A stretch of DNA of 39,080 bases from assembly GCA_001438335.1 (NCBI GenBank), contig LIBV01000001.1, positions 1 through 39,080 of the forward strand, given 5' to 3'. A model generated the notes under the pieces. That model saw only the letters and a program-made list of their open reading frames with translations. It was not told the origin of the DNA and did no database searches. This document shows, in pieces, positions 35,126-39,080 of the stretch; the first letter of the stretch is position 1; every line of letters begins with the position of its first letter. Both the position numbers and the translations under genes were made by a program. This DNA is from Pelagibacteraceae bacterium BACL5 MAG-120820-bin39. GTDB lineage: Bacteria; Pseudomonadota; Alphaproteobacteria; Pelagibacterales; Pelagibacteraceae.

Positions 35126-35451
35126 ATGCTTAATTTAAATAAAAATATTATTGTAATTATTGGGATTAATATAGCAGATATAAATGATAGGCTGTTTGCG
35201 ACATTTTTGAGTTTATGATCAGTGATATAATCCTCAAATACCTCACTTATACTTAAAGCTGAAAAAAAATAAGAAAACACTACAAAAAAACTAAATAAAA
35301 ATTTGAATAACTGATTAGAAAAAAAACCTACAACCTCTAAATAACTTCGATCATAAATAGATATAAGATTTACTATAAACCAAAGCATCAATGGTAATAA
35401 AATAACTGATGCTATTTTTAAAAAAATCCATTTTCTTGTAGCTATATTCAT
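35122..35451 (-). CDS. sdhD: Succinate dehydrogenase membrane anchor subunit SdhD
   Basis: A small three-helix membrane anchor, 109 residues from the chosen ATG at 35451. That ATG overlaps the sdhC stop as TAATG, typical of translational coupling. A longer reading from a TTG at 35475 adds eight residues but would place the start before the GGGAG ribosome-binding-like sequence, so I reject it. The DHKLKN segment after the second helix fits the alphaproteobacterial family. Sequence similarity in this family is low; context is strong. Confidence 0.87.
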   Translation of the reverse strand: MNIATRKWIFLKIASVILLPLMLWFIVNLISIYDRSYLEVVGFFSNQLFKFLFSFFVVFSYFFSALSISEVFEDYITDHKLKNVANSLSFISAILIPIITIIFLFKLSI

Positions 35452-35843
35452 TAAATAATATTTCTCCCTAACCAATAAAATATAACAGTTAAAATCACCG
35501 ATCCTACGATTACAATACTGCCAGTTATTTTGGTTGTTTTTAATTCAAATCCAAATCCTAAGTCCATAATTAAATGTCTAATTTCACTTAATATTTGAAA
35601 ACTAAAAGACCAAGTAAAACCTAGGATCAAAAATTTTCCTAAAAAAGAATTTAAAAATTTTTCTATTATCAAATAATTATTTTCTCCTAAAAATAAAAAA
35701 GAAACCCAAATACAGATAAGGGTAACAGCTAAAATATTTATAATACCTGTAATTCTATGAGTTATTGAAACAAGTGACGACACATGCCATTTATAAATTT
35801 GAATATGGGGTGATAAAGGATTTTTATTTTCCATAAAAATCAT
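35451..35843 (-). CDS. sdhC: Succinate dehydrogenase cytochrome b556 subunit SdhC
   Basis: A 130-residue three-helix membrane subunit that holds the quinone site and haem b. SSLVSITHRITG (about 22-33) is the quinone-site motif, and SEIRHLIMDLG (about 85-95) contains the likely haem-ligand His. The start could be the ATG at 35843 (MIFMENKN) or, as well, the ATG at 35834 (MENKNPL), the more usual N-terminus. Either start lies inside the end of asd. Confidence 0.92.
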   Translation of the reverse strand: MIFMENKNPLSPHIQIYKWHVSSLVSITHRITGIINILAVTLICIWVSFLFLGENNYLIIEKFLNSFLGKFLILGFTWSFSFQILSEIRHLIMDLGFGFELKTTKITGSIVIVGSVILTVIFYWLGRNII

Positions 35844-36831
35844 TATTAATCAATGTTTCAGCAATCTCTACTGCATTTAAAGCAGCACCTCTTAGAAGAT
35901 TATCAGAAACTATCCATAAGTTTAATCCATTTTGAACGGTTTTATCTTCTCTAATTCTTGAAATAAAAGTTTCTTCTTTTCCTGTCGCTTCTAAAGGCGT
36001 TGAGTAACCACCATTTTGTCTTTCATCAATTACTTTACAACCTTCTGCTTTAGATAGAGAGTTTTTAATTTGATCAAGAGTAAATGATTTTTCAAATTCG
36101 ATATTTACCGATTCTGAATGGGATACTAAAACTGGAATTCTTACACAAGTCGCAGTTAATTCAATATTTGGATCAAGAATTTTTTTTGTTTCATTAGTCA
36201 TTTTAAGTTCTTCTTTAGTATATCCGGCCTCAGCAAAAACATCGATGTGAGGAATAATATTAAAAGCAATTTGTTTAGTGAAATTTTTTGAAGAAATTTT
36301 TTTATTTTCTAAAAATAATTTAGTTTGTTCAATAAGCTCGTCCATTGGGGCTTTGCCTCCACCCGAAACTGACTGGTAAGTTGATACAACTACTCTTTTA
36401 ATTTTTAATAAATCATGAAGTGGCTTTAAAACCAATACTAATTGAGCTGTAGAACAATTTGGATTAGCAATAATATTTTTTTTAATACCTTTTAAATGAT
36501 GAGAATTTACTTGAGGCACTATAAGTGGCACATCAGGATCCATTCGGTAATGACTTGAGTTATCAATAACTAAAGAGTGTTTTGCGGCTTTTTCTGCAAA
36601 TTTTTCAGAAATTTTTCCACCTGCTGCAAAAAAAGTTATTTTTACTTTAGAAAAATCAAAAGTCTCAAGATTAGATACAATATGTTCTTTTCCTGAAAAT
36701 AAGATTTTAGTTCCAGCACTTTTAGAGGAGGCAAGAAGGTACAGGTTATCAAATTTAAGTTCTTTTTTTTCAAGAACTTCTAAAATTTTTCTGCCAACAT
36801 TTCCAGTAGCTCCTACAATTGCAATATTCAT
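35824..36831 (-). CDS. asd: Aspartate-semialdehyde dehydrogenase
   Basis: This 335-residue NADPH-dependent enzyme reduces aspartyl phosphate, the branch point for lysine/diaminopimelate, threonine and methionine. GATGNVGRK (7-15) binds NADP, and catalytic Cys126 lies in NPNCSTAQ. It overlaps sdhC by 20 bp (10-11 bp if the shorter SdhC start is used). It is odd to see it between dmdA (19-bp gap) and sdhC; it feeds the homoserine used by metX elsewhere in the window. Confidence 0.96.
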   Translation of the reverse strand: MNIAIVGATGNVGRKILEVLEKKELKFDNLYLLASSKSAGTKILFSGKEHIVSNLETFDFSKVKITFFAAGGKISEKFAEKAAKHSLVIDNSSHYRMDPDVPLIVPQVNSHHLKGIKKNIIANPNCSTAQLVLVLKPLHDLLKIKRVVVSTYQSVSGGGKAPMDELIEQTKLFLENKKISSKNFTKQIAFNIIPHIDVFAEAGYTKEELKMTNETKKILDPNIELTATCVRIPVLVSHSESVNIEFEKSFTLDQIKNSLSKAEGCKVIDERQNGGYSTPLEATGKEETFISRIREDKTVQNGLNLWIVSDNLLRGAALNAVEIAETLINNDFYGK

Positions 36832-36844
36832 GATTATGTTGTGC

Positions 36845-36872
36845 TTTATACTAGATGAAAGGTAAATCGCAA
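36845..36872 (-). promoter_or_regulatory. Possible promoter for asd-sdhCDAB (TTGCGA-N16-TATAAA)
   Basis: On the minus strand TTGCGA (36872-36867, inside dmdA) and TATAAA (36850-36845) are 16 bp apart. The -10 lies 13 nt before the asd ATG, so the leader would be only about 6 nt. The -10 is good and the -35 mediocre. Confidence 0.42.
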
Positions 36873-37960
36873 ATGTTTCCAGTACAAATGTTCGAATTTA
36901 CTTCAATTTTTACTGGTAAAGAAACATCCCAAAAAGGTTTTTTCATCATAGCAATACCAATAACTTTATCAAAATAAGGTGAATAACAAGCAGAGCGTAA
37001 TTCCCCAATGATTTCGTCCTTATCATTTTTTATATCTAATGAGGATGTTAAACTCAAACTTTTAATATCAAGCTGAACACCCATTAATTTTTTTTTAATC
37101 CCATCTTTTTTAATTTGTTTTAATTTTTCTTTTCCTAAAAAAACTACATCAGAGTCTAAGTTTATAAATTTATCAAAACCACATTCATAAGGATTATCAT
37201 TATTATCCATATCATTACCGTATGATAATAGGGCACTTTCAATTCTCTCAATCAAATTTGGACAACCAGGTTTAACATTAAACTCTTTTCCAAGATCAAA
37301 CAAATGATCATACAACTCTAAACCTGATTTAGTATTTTCAACATAAATTTCATAACCTCCTTGTTTTGACCATCCGGATTGAGCAATTAAATGTTTTACT
37401 CCTTTAAAATCAAAATAATCAAAACCAAAAAATTTTAATTTTGTTATTTCAACTCCAAATATTTTTTCCATTAACTTAAATGATTTAGGTCCTTGAACTG
37501 CTATAATGTCAACATTAGGTTCTTTAATTAAAACATCAAATTTATTTCCAATGGCTAAGCCTTTTGCAAATAAAATTACATCTGAATCCGCAATTGATAT
37601 CCACCATTTATTTTGGTTAATTCTTAAAACTACCGGATCATTAATTAAACCTGCCTGATCATCTATTATTGGACAATAATAACATCTTCCATCTTTCGAT
37701 TTAGACAAATCTCTACAAGTCATAAGCTGAACTAGCTTTGCTGAGTCCTTTCCTGTAATTTCTACTTGTCTTTCACCAGCAACATCCCAGATTTGCACAT
37801 GTTCTTTTAAGTGATGATAAGAATCCTCTAGAGAACCAAAGGCAGCTGGAAGCAACATGTGATTATAAACTGTATAAGCGGTTACACCCTGTTTTTCTAT
37901 TCTTGAAGTATATGGTGTACTTCTCACTCTTCTTGATTTTGCAATTGAAAAAGTTGTCAT
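36851..37960 (-). CDS. dmdA: Dimethylsulfoniopropionate demethylase DmdA
   Basis: This 369-residue GcvT-fold enzyme moves a methyl group from DMSP to tetrahydrofolate, giving methylmercaptopropionate. The N-terminus (TPYTSRIEKQGVTAYTVYNH, residues 15-34) and SGWSKQGGYEIY (195-206) fit DmdA; glycine-cleavage T-proteins have a YTGE-type motif instead of WSKQGG at this site. The length equals that of the Pelagibacter enzyme as I remember it. Its ATG overlaps the hydrolase stop as ATGA, and a CoA ligase lies further upstream. Other GcvT-like proteins are possible, but context agrees with DmdA. Confidence 0.88.
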   Translation of the reverse strand: MTTFSIAKSRRVRSTPYTSRIEKQGVTAYTVYNHMLLPAAFGSLEDSYHHLKEHVQIWDVAGERQVEITGKDSAKLVQLMTCRDLSKSKDGRCYYCPIIDDQAGLINDPVVLRINQNKWWISIADSDVILFAKGLAIGNKFDVLIKEPNVDIIAVQGPKSFKLMEKIFGVEITKLKFFGFDYFDFKGVKHLIAQSGWSKQGGYEIYVENTKSGLELYDHLFDLGKEFNVKPGCPNLIERIESALLSYGNDMDNNDNPYECGFDKFINLDSDVVFLGKEKLKQIKKDGIKKKLMGVQLDIKSLSLTSSLDIKNDKDEIIGELRSACYSPYFDKVIGIAMMKKPFWDVSLPVKIEVNSNICTGNICDLPFI

Positions 37961-38733
37961 TTTTTTAAAAATTCTAGTATCTTTTCTCGCATTTCAAATG
38001 CTTTTTCAATCATTATCATGTGTCCACATTCTGCAATGATATGAGTAATAGAGTTTTTTACTTCATTTGAAAATTTTTTACCTTTTTCTAGATTAACCAT
38101 CTTGTCTAATTCACCAAAAATAAAAAGAGTTGGGCAGCTAATTTTAGCTGCAGATATTTTTCCATTTGAATAATTATTACATGCTTTTAAATCAACTGCT
38201 AAAATTTCACTAATATCTCTCGAAGAATTTATTATTCTTTGGACTGGGTTGCCTCCAATAAATTTATTTGAATCTTTATATCCCCATTTCATCATTAATT
38301 TTACAGAATCTGAATTTCCACTCTCAGCAAGATCAATTAGATCTTGATTTACAGGCATTTTGTAAGATCCACCCACAAAGATTAATTTATTTATTCTGTT
38401 TGGGTATCTAGAAGAATATTCAAGAATCTCTAAACATCCTTGGGAGTGGCCTACTAAATTTAATTTTTCTAAATTTAATTCTTTAAATACTGTCTCAAGC
38501 CAATCTGCAATACCCTCAATAGAGGTTAAACTTTTTCCCTCAGAGTTTCCATGGCCTGGCAAATCTAAAGAAAGGACATTAAAGTTTTGATTAGATAAAT
38601 ACTGCTCAGTAAGTGACCAAACTACATGAGATAGACCGCTACCATGTAACAGAACTACAGTTTCTTTTTTAAGATCAATGCCTTTACCAGCATCAGATGC
38701 ATAAACTTTTTGATTGTTAACTTTGAAAATCAA
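37957..38733 (-). CDS. Alpha/beta-fold hydrolase encoded between dmdA and the acyl-CoA ligase
   Basis: A 258-residue alpha/beta hydrolase with a complete triad: Ser97 in VGHSQG, Asp210 in FGELDKMV and His238 in ECGHMIM; HGSGLSH (30-36) forms the oxyanion region. No signal peptide is seen, so it is probably cytoplasmic. It starts at TTG, overlapping the upstream ligase stop (TTGA), and overlaps dmdA by 4 bp, so the three are translated together. A role in DMSP or methylmercaptopropionate metabolism (ester or thioester hydrolysis) is an inference from context; the substrate is unknown. Confidence 0.85.
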   Translation of the reverse strand: MIFKVNNQKVYASDAGKGIDLKKETVVLLHGSGLSHVVWSLTEQYLSNQNFNVLSLDLPGHGNSEGKSLTSIEGIADWLETVFKELNLEKLNLVGHSQGCLEILEYSSRYPNRINKLIFVGGSYKMPVNQDLIDLAESGNSDSVKLMMKWGYKDSNKFIGGNPVQRIINSSRDISEILAVDLKACNNYSNGKISAAKISCPTLFIFGELDKMVNLEKGKKFSNEVKNSITHIIAECGHMIMIEKAFEMREKILEFLKK

Positions 38734-39080
38734 GCCAATTCCTTAGCTTTCTTTCTTAATTCAAACTTTTGAATTTTTCCTGTTGAGGTCTTAGGCAATT
38801 CACAAAATTCAATTTTTTTTGGAACTTTAAAGCCAGCTAATGTCTCTCTACAAAATTCAATCAATTCTTTTTCTGTAACAGTTTTTCCTTGAACTGTTTC
38901 GATAAAAGCACAAGGAACTTCTCCCCATTTTTCATCTGGTTTAGCAACAACAGCTGAGATTGAAACTGAAGGGTGTTTAGCTAACGTATTTTCAATTTCT
39001 ATAGATGAAATATTTTCTCCGCCTGAGATGATAATATCTTTTGATCTATCCTGAATTTTTACATAACCATCAGGATACAT
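38730..39080 (-). CDS. dmdB: Acyl-CoA ligase, DmdB-like (partial, C-terminal part)
   Basis: The frame is open to the right edge, so only the last ~116 residues are visible; the Met at the edge is internal. This is the C-terminal domain of an ANL-superfamily ligase: DGYVKIQDRSKDIIISGGENISS contains the hinge and CoA-binding segment (broken here as DGYVKIQDRSKD, then IIISGGENISS), and the acyl-adenylating Lys is in TSTGKIQK. By its position with dmdA it is likely the methylmercaptopropionate-CoA ligase DmdB; a general medium-chain acyl-CoA ligase is the alternative. Confidence 0.75.
   Translation of the reverse strand: MYPDGYVKIQDRSKDIIISGGENISSIEIENTLAKHPSVSISAVVAKPDEKWGEVPCAFIETVQGKTVTEKELIEFCRETLAGFKVPKKIEFCELPKTSTGKIQKFELRKKAKELA

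Noticed and set aside
35452..35475. Upstream TTG start for sdhD
   Set aside because: It precedes the GGGAG sequence that probably serves the ATG at 35451, and that ATG overlaps the sdhC stop as TAATG.
1..39080. tRNA or rRNA genes, CRISPR arrays, insertion sequences and phage or toxin genes
   Set aside because: The non-coding gaps are too short (the largest is 191 bp, before metX) and none shows cloverleaf, repeat-spacer or transposase features.

Overview
This is a contiguous, gene-dense, roughly 70% A+T chromosomal segment of an alphaproteobacterium, almost certainly of the SAR11 clade (Pelagibacterales). Supporting signs are very short or absent intergenic spacers, Lys/Asn/Ile-rich proteins, a class I lysyl-tRNA synthetase, a SAM-II riboswitch before metX, a DmdA-type DMSP demethylase, and an F1-only ATP synthase operon. 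The lineage call rests on these recognised features and remembered gene order, not on a search. I see no tRNA, rRNA, insertion sequence, phage gene or CRISPR array. No stretch over 300 bases lacks a gene.

Layout. (1) 1-612, minus: N-terminal part of class I lysyl-tRNA synthetase, running off the left edge. (2) 701-4263, plus: trkH potassium transporter, an AmpG-like muropeptide permease and an overlapping NlpC/P60 peptidase with no visible signal peptide. (3) 4260-6299, minus: prephenate/arogenate dehydrogenase and hisC; hisC carries an in-frame 57-bp tandem duplication. (4) 6300-6490: divergent regulatory region with two dyads, a good sigma70-type promoter and a SAM-II aptamer at the predicted 5' end of the metX transcript. 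(5) 6491-15512, plus: metX-metW, gloB, then rplU-rpmA-obgE-proB-proA-nadD-rsfS-ctpA-rppH. (6) 15505-20294, minus: atpHAGDC. (7) 20405-22360, minus: priA with a compact terminator that begins in its stop codon. (8) 22383-35843, minus: a TCA-cycle supercluster, in transcription order sdhC-sdhD-sdhA-sdhB-mmsA-mdh-sucC-sucD-sucA-sucB-lpdA. (9) 35824-39080, minus: asd preceded by dmdA, an alpha/beta hydrolase and the C-terminal part of a dmdB-like acyl-CoA ligase, all overlapping or nearly so.

How they fit together. Part 9 is a DMSP-demethylation unit (demethylase, uncharacterised hydrolase, CoA ligase) directly upstream of the respiratory TCA block, which supplies succinate dehydrogenase, malate dehydrogenase, succinyl-CoA synthetase and the 2-oxoglutarate dehydrogenase complex. 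The metXW pair is under predicted SAM control. AmpG plus a cytoplasmic-looking NlpC/P60 peptidase suggests a minimal cell-wall recycling route.

The observations I rate highest are the hisC duplication, whose only two copy differences are silent; a near-consensus promoter between sucD and sucA that would give an almost leaderless sucA mRNA; the hydrolase embedded between dmdA and the ligase; the AmpG/NlpC pair; and a NadD that stops right after its ISS(T)xxR-like motif. I found no wholly novel multi-gene system.
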